Origin: Candidatus Sigynarchaeota archaeon
GTDB taxonomy: Archaea > Asgardarchaeota > Jordarchaeia > Jordarchaeales > Jordarchaeaceae
Length of the DNA stretch: 10,380 nucleotides
Assembly: GCA_030587505.1 (NCBI GenBank)
Contig: JAUQYY010000065.1
Location: 1-10,380 of the forward strand
Direction of reading: 5' to 3'
Part shown: piece after piece, positions 4,575 through 10,380 of the stretch
How the letters are laid out: the number at the start of each line of letters is the position of its first letter
Position numbering within the stretch: the stretch's first letter is position 1
Program-made: the position numbers and the translations under genes
Notes under the pieces: model-generated
Databases searched by the model: none
What the model saw: only the letters and a program-made list of their open reading frames with translations
Told to the model about the DNA's origin: nothing

Positions 4575-6458
4575 CTATTCCTGTTTTTCCACGATGGCTT
4601 TCTCTGGGCAGACTTTCTCGCACACCGCGCAGCCCACGCACAGGTTTGGTGAAATCTCTATCTTGTCCCCCTCGGTGAGGAAGGCGGGGCATCCTAGGGT
4701 GGAGACGCAGAGCCGGCACTTGGTACATTTGCTCTCTTCAATCTCGTATACTCTTATCCTCTCTCCCGTTTTTCTCTTTCTGCGGAGATTCACGAGGGAG
4801 CATTCTCGGCGGGAAATAATCAGTGCTGGGCCATCCCTGAACGAAACGGCTTCTAGAATCGCGTTGACCGTGTTTCCAAGATCGTAAGGGTCGACGATTC
4901 TGATGTGTTTCACACCACATCCTTCGGCGATTTTCTCGATTCGTATAGTGGGAGACGGTGAGCCGTCGATGCGGGAACCCGTCCCGGGGTGGGGTTGGTG
5001 CCCGGTCATTGCTGTTGTGCCGTTATCGAGGACGACGACAATCACGTTGCTTTTGTTGTAGACCAGGTTGACCAGGGCGGGTATCCCCGAGTGGAAAAAT
5101 GTGGAGTCGCCCAGAATGGCGAAGATGGGGCTGTCGTCGCCCGCCTTCGCAAAGCCGTTCGCCATACCTATGCTGGCACCCATACAAAGACACGTTTCAA
5201 TCGTTTCCAAGGGTGGATAGAACCCCAGGGTGTAACACCCTATGTCCGAGCTGTAAATAAACCTAGTCTCACTCCTTTTTTCAGCCACTTTCAACGCGTA
5301 GAAGAAGGCTCTGTGCGGGCATCCTGGACACAGAACCGGAGGGCGGGGTGGCGCCCTCACCTCTTGAGTGTTTCCACCCGGTTTTGTGAGGGTTTGACCG
5401 CCTATACCAAGGAAAGTGTTTATCGCTTTTGTGACGATTTCCGGGGTTAACTCCCCGTTCTGGGGGAGGAGCTTCTTGCCGACTATCTCCAGGCTTGGAT
5501 TGCACTCCTTAGCATATATGTTAACGTACTCTTCTACGAACGGTTCGAGTTCCTCCACCACTAGGACACGGTCCAGGTTGGACGTGAACTCACAGATAAG
5601 CTTTTTCGGGGGTGGAAACGTTGTGGCCAGCTTCAGGTAGGAAACCTTGTCCTCCAGGTTTTTCTTCTCGAGATATTCACTTACATACGTGTTTGATATG
5701 CCCGTCGCGATGATACCTGTTGTTGAATTCTCGCACTCCGTCATCCTGTTGAAAGGATTTGACTCCACTGCGGCTCTTATTTTCTCCATTCTTTTCAGCA
5801 TGACTTTCCGCTGAGTCCTAGCGTTTGAGGGTAGAAACGTCCACCTGCTCTTATCGTGGTCAAACCTACCGACCTTCTTCGGTGGTGAAATTTCTCCGAG
5901 CACGACATCCTGCTGAGAGTGGCTCAACCGGGTGGTGGTGCGGAGCATCACTAGGGTTTTGTATTCCTCCGAAAAGTCGAAGGCAAACTTGGCCATCTCC
6001 TTCGCCTCGTTGGCGTTCGAGGGCTCAAAAACAGGGCAGAAAGCAAGTTTGGCAAGCTGGCGGTTGTCCTGCTCGTTCTGACTCGAGTGGCAGTCCGGAT
6101 CGTCGGCGCTAACAAGAACGAAGCCGCCTCTAGCGCCGGCGTAGCACGCGGTTACAAAGCTGTCCGTCGCAACGTTTAACCCCACGTGCTTCATGCACGC
6201 CGTTGCGCGAACCCCACACATAGACGCTGCGAACGCGGTTTCGAAGCCAACCTTCTCATTAATCGACCACTCCACATACATGTCGGGATAAAACTTGGAT
6301 ATCTTGGCGAGGGTCTCAATAATTTCGGTTGCCGGGGTTCCGGGATACCCCGCCGCGACTCTAACCCCCGCCTCAAAGGCTCCACGCGCTATGGCTTCGT
6401 TTCCCAACATGATTACACGCGTACCCGGAGAATCCAAAGCAAACACGGGTCTATCCAT
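4575..6458 (-). CDS. iorA: Indolepyruvate ferredoxin oxidoreductase, alpha subunit
   Basis: The 627-residue protein is the catalytic subunit of the oxygen-sensitive enzyme that turns aryl pyruvates and CoA into aryl-acetyl-CoA and CO2, reducing ferredoxin. The N-terminal pyrimidine-type TPP domain starts at MLGNEAIARGAFEAG (17-31) and AAGYPGTPATEI, with the catalytic-type glutamate E69 in WSINEKVG. The TPP-diphosphate domain has CPGCPHRAFF (377-386), SSDIGCYTLG, and the motif from G450-D451-S to N479. The C-terminal ferredoxin module carries C578-x2-C581-x2-C584-x5-C590-P and C607-x2-C610-x2-C613-x3-C617-P, two [4Fe-4S] clusters. The length fits the family. The start at 6456-6458 follows a 10-bp tandem duplication that places another, out-of-frame ATG closer to the SD. 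The N-terminus is about 16 residues longer than the family core, so a start at codon 15 (GTG) or 17 (ATG) is conceivable. It lies 125 bp downstream of iorB on the same strand, surely one operon. Confidence 0.95.
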   Translation of the reverse strand: MDRPVFALDSPGTRVIMLGNEAIARGAFEAGVRVAAGYPGTPATEIIETLAKISKFYPDMYVEWSINEKVGFETAFAASMCGVRATACMKHVGLNVATDSFVTACYAGARGGFVLVSADDPDCHSSQNEQDNRQLAKLAFCPVFEPSNANEAKEMAKFAFDFSEEYKTLVMLRTTTRLSHSQQDVVLGEISPPKKVGRFDHDKSRWTFLPSNARTQRKVMLKRMEKIRAAVESNPFNRMTECENSTTGIIATGISNTYVSEYLEKKNLEDKVSYLKLATTFPPPKKLICEFTSNLDRVLVVEELEPFVEEYVNIYAKECNPSLEIVGKKLLPQNGELTPEIVTKAINTFLGIGGQTLTKPGGNTQEVRAPPRPPVLCPGCPHRAFFYALKVAEKRSETRFIYSSDIGCYTLGFYPPLETIETCLCMGASIGMANGFAKAGDDSPIFAILGDSTFFHSGIPALVNLVYNKSNVIVVVLDNGTTAMTGHQPHPGTGSRIDGSPSPTIRIEKIAEGCGVKHIRIVDPYDLGNTVNAILEAVSFRDGPALIISRRECSLVNLRRKRKTGERIRVYEIEESKCTKCRLCVSTLGCPAFLTEGDKIEISPNLCVGCAVCEKVCPEKAIVEKQE

Positions 6459-6470
6459 CCCTATCCATCC
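6451..6470. repeat. 10-bp perfect tandem duplication at the iorA start
   Basis: CTATCCATCC occurs twice back to back. On the minus strand each copy contains ATGGATAG. The upstream copy's ATG (6466-6468) lies at the best distance from GGAGAGGAAGG but reads only five codons before TAG. The downstream copy's ATG (6456-6458) opens iorA. Removing one copy would put iorA directly behind the SD. Confidence 0.75.
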
Positions 6471-6526
6471 TTCCTCTCCTTAGCTTAGTGCTCCTGACCC
6501 TTAAAGCCATCAACAACCACCCATGT

Positions 6527-6554
6527 GTACTACCCTCAAAAAGAAGGGTAGTGT
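6527..6554 (-). promoter_or_regulatory. Intercistronic hairpin between iorB and iorA
   Basis: ACTACCCT (6529-6536) and AGGGTAGT (6545-6552) are a perfect 8-bp inverted repeat with an 8-base loop that is T-rich on the transcribed strand (TCTTTTTG), plus two G-U pairs outside. It lies about 30 bases after the iorB stop. It may mark RNA processing, partial termination or 3' stabilisation that sets the ratio of the two subunits. Confidence 0.45.
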
Positions 6555-6583
6555 TTGGTTGCGTTTCCCTGAATCTTTTCGAA

Positions 6584-7444
6584 TCAGGAGTTCTTGGAGA
6601 TTTCTTGTCCTTTTCGAACACCCGCCTGAAAAGCCTTCAGGTTAATGTCCACGAGTTTGGCTGGAACCAGCTTGGATATGCATGATTCCACTGTTTCAAC
6701 GCTCAGGGGCACCTTTCCGGTGCCCATTAGTATTCCGAGCAGCAAAACGTTCGCCACTCTCGGGTTACCCAGCTCTCTAGCCATATCCGTTGCTGAAACT
6801 ATGAACACATTGTTTGTAACCCCTTCCAACGCGCTTATAATCTGGCTCATTTCTGGGTACGACACTTCCTCCAACAGTCCAATTGCAGACCTTGGGCAGG
6901 CGGAAAGGCACTGACCGCAGCCGGTGCAAGAATCCAGAATAACGCACTTTCCACTAATCACCCTGGAGGCCAGTCCGCTGAAAACGAGCGGATTGTTACC
7001 CAGTGTGAAGTAGTAGTTTATGTGGCAGGACGAGACGCAGTTTCCGCAGCCGTAGCACTGGGTCGGGTCCACGTTCACTCTTCGCCCCCTGAAAGCAACA
7101 GGTGGAATGTTAATCTCATTGTTTATGATCACCAGAGAATCCTCATTCAAGTAATCCAGGTAGCGTAGTCCCTCTGATAGTTCGAGTGAGAGCAACGCAT
7201 CCACCGAGCCCCTGGCAACCAGGGGGCTGTCCACGGTTGGACCGAACCTGAGGTGAACAATCACGGAGGCGGAGCGCTGGCTCATACCCTTAAGCTGCGA
7301 GGTTCTCACCCTGTTTTCCGGGTTTTCCTCGAGGGCAGCCATGGCTAAAATGTCCGAGGCCAGTACGATGCCCTGCCCTCCGACTCCAATCAACACCATG
7401 TTGTAGTTTCTTTCCAATTGTATCTCCGCGTCGAGTTGGTTCAC
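6584..7444 (-). CDS. iorB: Indolepyruvate ferredoxin oxidoreductase, beta subunit with inserted ferredoxin-like module
   Basis: The 286-residue protein is the gamma-type (IorB) partner of IorA. The N-terminal family core is clear: VLIGVGGQGIVLASDILA (17-34), RTSQLKGMSQRSASVIVHLRFG (47-68) and the SLELSEGLRYL region (86-96). The C-terminal core includes ATDMARELGNPRVANVLLLG (218-237). Between V116 and about residue 198, where the family normally has a short linker, there is an insertion with two ferredoxin-like motifs: C130-x2-C133-x2-C136-x3-C140-H and C173-x2-C176-x2-C179-x3-C183-P, plus C167. Family members are usually about 200 residues without these cysteines. The module could hold up to two extra [4Fe-4S] clusters near the exit for electrons. 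The GTG start (7442-7444) follows CAGGGT; ATG at residue 16 is an alternative close to the family core. It is the first gene of the operon, with iorA 125 bp downstream. Confidence 0.92.
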   Translation of the reverse strand: MNQLDAEIQLERNYNMVLIGVGGQGIVLASDILAMAALEENPENRVRTSQLKGMSQRSASVIVHLRFGPTVDSPLVARGSVDALLSLELSEGLRYLDYLNEDSLVIINNEINIPPVAFRGRRVNVDPTQCYGCGNCVSSCHINYYFTLGNNPLVFSGLASRVISGKCVILDSCTGCGQCLSACPRSAIGLLEEVSYPEMSQIISALEGVTNNVFIVSATDMARELGNPRVANVLLLGILMGTGKVPLSVETVESCISKLVPAKLVDINLKAFQAGVRKGQEISKNS

Positions 7445-7477
7445 ACCCTGATGAATAATGAGAGCTAAGTATCAATG

Positions 7478-7485
7478 ATATTTAA
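7478..7485 (-). promoter_or_regulatory. TATA-like box for iorBA
   Basis: The minus strand reads TTAAATAT in an AT-rich block, centred about 37 bases upstream of the iorB GTG. It predicts transcription from near 7455 and a leader of about 11 bases. It supports an operon promoter in the 149-bp gap after the hypothetical gene. Confidence 0.45.
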
Positions 7486-7593
7486 TTTTATTCTTAAAAG
7501 TGCTACCAGCCAAAAAGAGTACGAAATGTGTATTGTCCTGCGTATTTCTTTATTGGAGTGGGGGGATTGTGGGTTCGTGTTGCTTTTTTTCTT

Positions 7594-8385
7594 TTAGATG
7601 AGGGGCTCGACGTACATGTGGGGGAACTTTTCAAGGTCTATTAGGTAGAACTGCATGGTTATGCTCTCCCAAGACTGGCTCTGCACCTCTTCAAGAAGGT
7701 CCAAGGGAACCTCTTTTGTGAATCCGAAGATCACTCTGAACGGTGTGCCCTCCCTCTCCTGAACTTTGAGCTTGTACATGATTGGGTCTGATTTCTTGGT
7801 GTTCTTCAGTGCTTCGAGAAATTCGCGAAGGCTTTTTGTTATGCTGAGGCACTCTTCAGGTTCATTAACCACCCAGAGGAAACCCCAGGCGTTTCCTTCT
7901 CTGATTAGCAGGTCAACCCTAAAATCTCCGAAGCTGAAGTCACGTATGAACTCCTCTGGTTCAAGATACTTTACAAAAAGGTTTAGGACGAATATGTAGT
8001 CCGGGTTGTCTCTGCATTTTGGGAGTATCTCAAAGTCCTCGTTAGCGTATATGAGTGCCCTAACCAACTGTCCTCGAGCCTTTTCCAGGCGCACAAGCAT
8101 AGAGCTGAGATTCTCATCATGCCCCTCTCTCAGTTCCCGCCTAACGTCTGAAATGAGACGGTTGATTAGCGTAAGTTCGTCCTCCAATCTAACCCTGACG
8201 GATTCAACAATCAAACCAGACCACCCTACCAACATCCGAGAGCCAAAAAAGACGGGTTTTGCTCCTCTCCTAACAATAGTATCTTCCCGGATCTTACTAG
8301 AATTTGAGTGAAACCCACTATAAAATCTTTCTACAGACACGCTTCGGAATTCAAAATTTCTGGGAGAGGGTGCGTTAGCTAACAT
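7594..8385 (-). CDS. Hypothetical protein
   Basis: I do not recognise this protein, 263 residues from ATG 8383-8385. Residues 60-115 form charged helices (VRVRLEDELTLINRLISDVRRELREG and on). The C-terminal half alternates strand- and helix-like segments (DYIFVLNLFVKYL, FRVDLLIREGNAWGFLWVVNE, FRVIFGFTKEVPLDLLEEV, MQFYLIDLEKFPHMYVEPLI), suggesting an alpha/beta domain. There is no signal, membrane helix or metal site. The first 57 residues look less protein-like and contain a strong TATA-like sequence (minus TTTTATAGT, 8318-8326). TTG at 8212-8214 with AGGGTGG six bases upstream, or ATG at residue 51, may be the true start, giving about 206 or 213 residues. It is divergent from the membrane protein at 8510. 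The 149-bp gap to iorB suggests separate transcription. Confidence 0.65.
   Translation of the reverse strand: MLANAPSPRNFEFRSVSVERFYSGFHSNSSKIREDTIVRRGAKPVFFGSRMLVGWSGLIVESVRVRLEDELTLINRLISDVRRELREGHDENLSSMLVRLEKARGQLVRALIYANEDFEILPKCRDNPDYIFVLNLFVKYLEPEEFIRDFSFGDFRVDLLIREGNAWGFLWVVNEPEECLSITKSLREFLEALKNTKKSDPIMYKLKVQEREGTPFRVIFGFTKEVPLDLLEEVQSQSWESITMQFYLIDLEKFPHMYVEPLI
8318..8326 (-). promoter_or_regulatory. TATA-like box inside the 5' part of the hypothetical ORF
   Basis: The minus strand reads TTTTATAGT, preceded by GAAAGA. It would start transcription near 8295, downstream of ATG 8385, favouring a start at ATG 8233-8235 or TTG 8212-8214. A competing TATA-like element (minus ACTATAGG, around 8407-8414) would instead give a leaderless transcript from ATG 8385. 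Confidence 0.35.
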
Positions 8386-8472
8386 TTCACATCTTTATGG
8401 GTTTCCTATAGTGTTTGGTTATACTTTTTGATGATTGGTGAATAATAATATTTTTCAGTGTCTTTTGCCCGG

Positions 8473-8480
8473 TTTAAATA
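8473..8480 (+). promoter_or_regulatory. TATA-like box for the membrane-anchored protein
   Basis: TTTAAATA lies about 34 bases upstream of ATG 8510 and predicts transcription from near 8503, a very short leader. An earlier AT-rich element (TTATACTTTTT, 8419-8429) is the alternative. Confidence 0.35.
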
Positions 8481-8509
8481 ATAAACAGGTTTCGAGTGTA
8501 GTGAGACCG

Positions 8510-9337
8510 ATGGACTTTGGAGTAAATTACCCCCTGATTATTCTCAGCGTAATCATAGGCGCGGTCGTGGGGGGTGTTATCGCGATAGTACTGGACCTAT
8601 TTTTGAGGGGGTATGAGAGAGAAGCCAAACTGGCGGTGAAAAACAAGCTCGAAATATACGAGCCTCTCTACGACGAGATTGAAAAAATCAGAGAGAACAT
8701 AGAAACCTACCAGCTTCCGAGGCGGATTGAAGGAAACCTGGAGAACCCACTGCACTCTTGGGCGGCTCTCCCCCACAGCGTTAAGCGCAGAGCTCCGAAG
8801 GACCTAACCGATTTGATCACGGATTTCTCCCAGAAGGTCGGGGAATACTTTCACCTGTACCTGGAGGCTGGAAAAGTTCTCCGCTTCTATATCCGTGACG
8901 TTCTGAAAAGGAGGCGGCGGGAACTAGAGATGGACGACCAGGAGCTCAGCATAATCGAGGCAAAGCTCTACGACGCCTATAGTTCAGACTTTTACAGCGG
9001 ACGGGTACTGGACAAAAAGCACAGCTACGAACTCGAAGACCTAATCCGGGCGAAGAACACCGAAAACATTCACGATATCAGAATCGTTCCGATGAGCATC
9101 TTTAACGAGATTTGCTCCCTCATCGAAAAGGACAGGTGGCCCTTCCAGAGCGAGGGCCGCCAACACCACTGGGTAAAGGAATTTAGAGAATCCCAGAGCC
9201 ACCTGATGGAAACGATTGAAAAAATGAAGAAAAACCTGGAGGAGAAAATGGACTACATAACAGAAAACTACGAGGACCGATACTCACTACTACGAATCCT
9301 AAAAAACTCTCTATTAGGCAAACGCATGAAAGTATAA
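8510..9337 (+). CDS. Hypothetical membrane-anchored helical protein
   Basis: I do not recognise this 275-residue protein. Residues 7-32 (NYPLIILSVIIGAVVGGVIAIVLDLF in two parts) form one strongly hydrophobic membrane helix. It is followed at once by RGYEREAK, so by the positive-inside rule the long C-terminal part is probably cytoplasmic. That part is nearly all helical and highly charged, with coiled-coil-like stretches at about 40-60 and 235-265 and two basic clusters (KRRRREL, KKNLEEK). No enzyme motif is visible. The frame is open upstream to TTG 8435 and GTG 8438, but ATG 8510 puts the membrane helix at the N-terminus, has GTGAG just upstream and fits the promoter. It is head-to-head with another unknown gene, and the two may be related in function. 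A membrane tether or scaffold is possible; nothing more can be said. Confidence 0.7.
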   Translation: MDFGVNYPLIILSVIIGAVVGGVIAIVLDLFLRGYEREAKLAVKNKLEIYEPLYDEIEKIRENIETYQLPRRIEGNLENPLHSWAALPHSVKRRAPKDLTDLITDFSQKVGEYFHLYLEAGKVLRFYIRDVLKRRRRELEMDDQELSIIEAKLYDAYSSDFYSGRVLDKKHSYELEDLIRAKNTENIHDIRIVPMSIFNEICSLIEKDRWPFQSEGRQHHWVKEFRESQSHLMETIEKMKKNLEEKMDYITENYEDRYSLLRILKNSLLGKRMKV

Positions 9338-9347
9338 TGAAAGTATA
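9326..9347. repeat. 11-bp perfect tandem duplication at a gene's 3' end
   Basis: ATGAAAGTATA occurs twice in a row. The first copy encodes the last codons (M-K-V) of the membrane protein, and its stop TAA (9335-9337) spans the junction. The second copy is non-coding. Together the copies form an AT-rich stretch that could act as a promoter for the structured RNA candidate just downstream. Confidence 0.7.
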
Positions 9348-9362
9348 ATCTATCCATTTTTT

Positions 9363-9420
9363 GAGGAGACTACGCGGTGTCCGCGAGTCTGCCCACCTAC
9401 TTCTCCCAGCCGGGCTGGAG
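9363..9420 (+). ncRNA. Candidate small structured RNA: two stacked hairpins
   Basis: Hairpin 1: AGACT-a-CGCGG (9367-9377), loop TGT, CCGCG-AGTCT (9381-9390), ten base pairs with one bulged A. Hairpin 2: CT-c-CCAGC (9403-9410), loop CGG, GCTGG-AG (9414-9420), seven pairs with one bulged C. A TATA-like GTATAATC (9343-9350) lies about 25 bases before hairpin 1. It does not match tRNA, C/D-box or H/ACA layouts by eye. The pair could equally be the 3' end of the preceding mRNA. No T-tract follows. Confidence 0.3.
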
Positions 9421-9432
9421 GCTTAATGTATC

Positions 9433-9441
9433 TTTATAAAA
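9433..9441 (+). promoter_or_regulatory. TATA box for the RimK-type ligase
   Basis: TTTATAAAA is a near-ideal archaeal TATA sequence. It predicts transcription from about 9463, just ahead of the SD AGGGTGA (9463-9469) and ATG 9474. Confidence 0.55.
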
Positions 9442-9473
9442 AGGGAGGATACATATTCCCTTAGGGTGAAGGT

Positions 9474-10343
9474 ATGATAGGCATCCTAACAGAAGGAGGA
9501 GAAAGAGGCTTCGCGGTGCCCCAACTGGTTAAGGCCGCCGAGAGAAGAAACATCAAAACCCACCTGATTCCGATGAGGAAACTACTCCTCGGCGTCTCCG
9601 CGACTCCTGCGGTTTTCGAGGGGTTAAACTTGCTGGAACTGGACGCTCTCATCTTCAGAGGCTTCAACCTTGGCTCCCTGGAACAGGTGATACTCCGAAT
9701 GGACGCTCTCCACAGGTTGCAGCGCCTGGGCATGCGAATATACAATCCTCCCTCAGCCATAGAGCGGGCCAGCGACAAGTTTTACGCCTCAGCCCTCTTG
9801 GAGGAAGCAGGGCTGCCCACTCCTCGCTGCTTCGTCACCGAGGACGAGTTCGAAGCCCTAAAAGCCTTCCAAGAAATGGGTGATGCGGTTGTTAAGCCCC
9901 TTTTCGGTTCTCAGGGGAAGGGAATAACTCGAGTAACAGACCTGGAAACAGCCGCGAGAGTATTCAACAACCTCGCCTTCTCCAACCTCGTGATCTACAT
10001 GCAGGAGTTCATTCCGCACGGAAACCGGGACATACGCGCCTTCACAATCGGAGAACAGGTGGTGGCGGCGATGTACAGGGTCTCCAACTCGTGGAAAACC
10101 AACATCTTTCAGGGGGCGAAACCGGTTGCCTGCAAACTGGAACCCGAACTGGAGGAACTGAGCATAAAGGCGGCAAAAGTATTAGGATGCGAATACGCAG
10201 GGGTGGACATACTCGAGGGTCCAAACGGGCCAGTAATAATCGAGGTGAACTCCTCCCCAACCTGGAAGGGCCTATACCAAGCAACAGGGGTACCCATAGC
10301 CGACCTTCTCATCGAACACATCCTAAAAAACGCGAAGCAGTAG
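9474..10343 (+). CDS. RimK-type ATP-grasp ligase (glutamate ligase family)
   Basis: The 289-residue protein is an ATP-grasp carboxylate-amine ligase of the RimK family. N-terminal domain: MIGILTEGG and the IFRGFNLGSLEQVILRMDAL region (60-79), with NPPSAIERASDKFYASALLEEAGLPTP (91-117) leading into the ATP-grasp. ATP-binding features are VVKPLFGSQGKGI (K141 and the glycine-rich loop 145-150), QEFIPHGNRDIRAF (D186, R188) and R202. Metal ligands are D245 and E257-x-N259 in IIEVNSSPTWKGL. In archaea this family includes MptN (tetrahydromethanopterin glutamate ligase), CofF (coenzyme F420 alpha-glutamate cap) and LysX-like enzymes. Choosing among them needs a tree; a glutamate ligase for H4MPT or F420 is my preference given the GNRDIRAF and EVNSSP motifs. 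The start is fixed by AGGGTGA five bases upstream and by the promoter. It is likely monocistronic up to the window edge; 37 bases follow the TAG with nothing recognised. Confidence 0.9.
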   Translation: MIGILTEGGERGFAVPQLVKAAERRNIKTHLIPMRKLLLGVSATPAVFEGLNLLELDALIFRGFNLGSLEQVILRMDALHRLQRLGMRIYNPPSAIERASDKFYASALLEEAGLPTPRCFVTEDEFEALKAFQEMGDAVVKPLFGSQGKGITRVTDLETAARVFNNLAFSNLVIYMQEFIPHGNRDIRAFTIGEQVVAAMYRVSNSWKTNIFQGAKPVACKLEPELEELSIKAAKVLGCEYAGVDILEGPNGPVIIEVNSSPTWKGLYQATGVPIADLLIEHILKNAKQ

Positions 10344-10380
10344 AAACGGAGAAATAAACTCCACAAAAGCCGAAGAGAGG

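Noticed and set aside
4594..6488. Long plus-strand open frames opposite iorA
   Set aside because: iorA is certain from domains and cluster motifs; these are shadows of its codon usage.
9363..9423. tRNA or C/D-box RNA at the double hairpin
   Set aside because: There is no TPsiC-like GTTCRANNC arm, no cloverleaf spacing, and no RTGATGA/CTGA box pair in the right order.
1..10380. CRISPR array, defence island or toxin-antitoxin module
   Set aside because: No regularly spaced repeats, no Cas or nuclease-like proteins besides RNase HI, and no small overlapping gene pair of the toxin-antitoxin type were seen.

Overview
The window looks like a chromosomal segment of an anaerobic archaeon. The evidence is TATA-like promoters with short leaders, Shine-Dalgarno sites of the GGTGAT/GGAGG type, many GTG and TTG starts, an archaeal-type RNase HI, a small HTH regulator of the COG2522 type, the two subunits of the oxygen-sensitive indolepyruvate:ferredoxin oxidoreductase, an NDP-forming acyl-CoA synthetase alpha chain, a free-standing cobalamin subunit of methylmalonyl-CoA mutase and a RimK-type ATP-grasp ligase of the kind archaea use to glutamylate cofactors. 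I cannot place it in a phylum from the sequence alone.

Layout. 26-370 (+): HTH regulator. 514-708 (-): an easily missed 64-residue seven-cysteine protein with an apparent ATT start. 835-2262 (-): acyl-CoA synthetase alpha chain with an odd 5' end (TTG overlapped by a short ORF, or an upstream CTG behind a strong SD). 2550-2969 (+): RNase HI, then a T-rich terminator zone. 3209-3673 (+): unknown helical protein. 3674-4057: non-coding, holding a 164-bp MITE-like element with inverted ends and a 6-bp target duplication, then the promoter and structured leader of the next gene. 4058-4489 (+): methylmalonyl-CoA mutase B12-binding subunit. 7444 down to 4575 (-): iorB-iorA, in which iorB carries an inserted pair of ferredoxin-like cysteine motifs. 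7594-8385 (-) and 8510-9337 (+): a divergent pair of unrecognised genes, the second with one N-terminal membrane helix. 9363-9420: two stacked hairpins, possibly a small RNA. 9474-10343 (+): RimK-type ligase.

How the genes may work together (inference from families). IorAB converts aryl pyruvates from aromatic amino acids to aryl-acetyl-CoA and reduces ferredoxin. NDP-forming acyl-CoA synthetases conserve such thioesters as ATP. Methylmalonyl-CoA mutase links branched-chain amino-acid or propionate carbon to succinyl-CoA. Together they suggest peptide or amino-acid fermentation. The partner subunits (acyl-CoA synthetase beta, mutase large subunit) are not in the window.

The main points of interest are the MITE-like element, the iron-sulfur insertion in IorB, two apparent non-ATG/GTG/TTG starts (ATT, CTG) placed correctly behind strong SDs, a 10-bp tandem duplication that puts an out-of-frame start at the iorA SD, and a hairpin that buries the SD of a three-codon ORF in the mutase leader.
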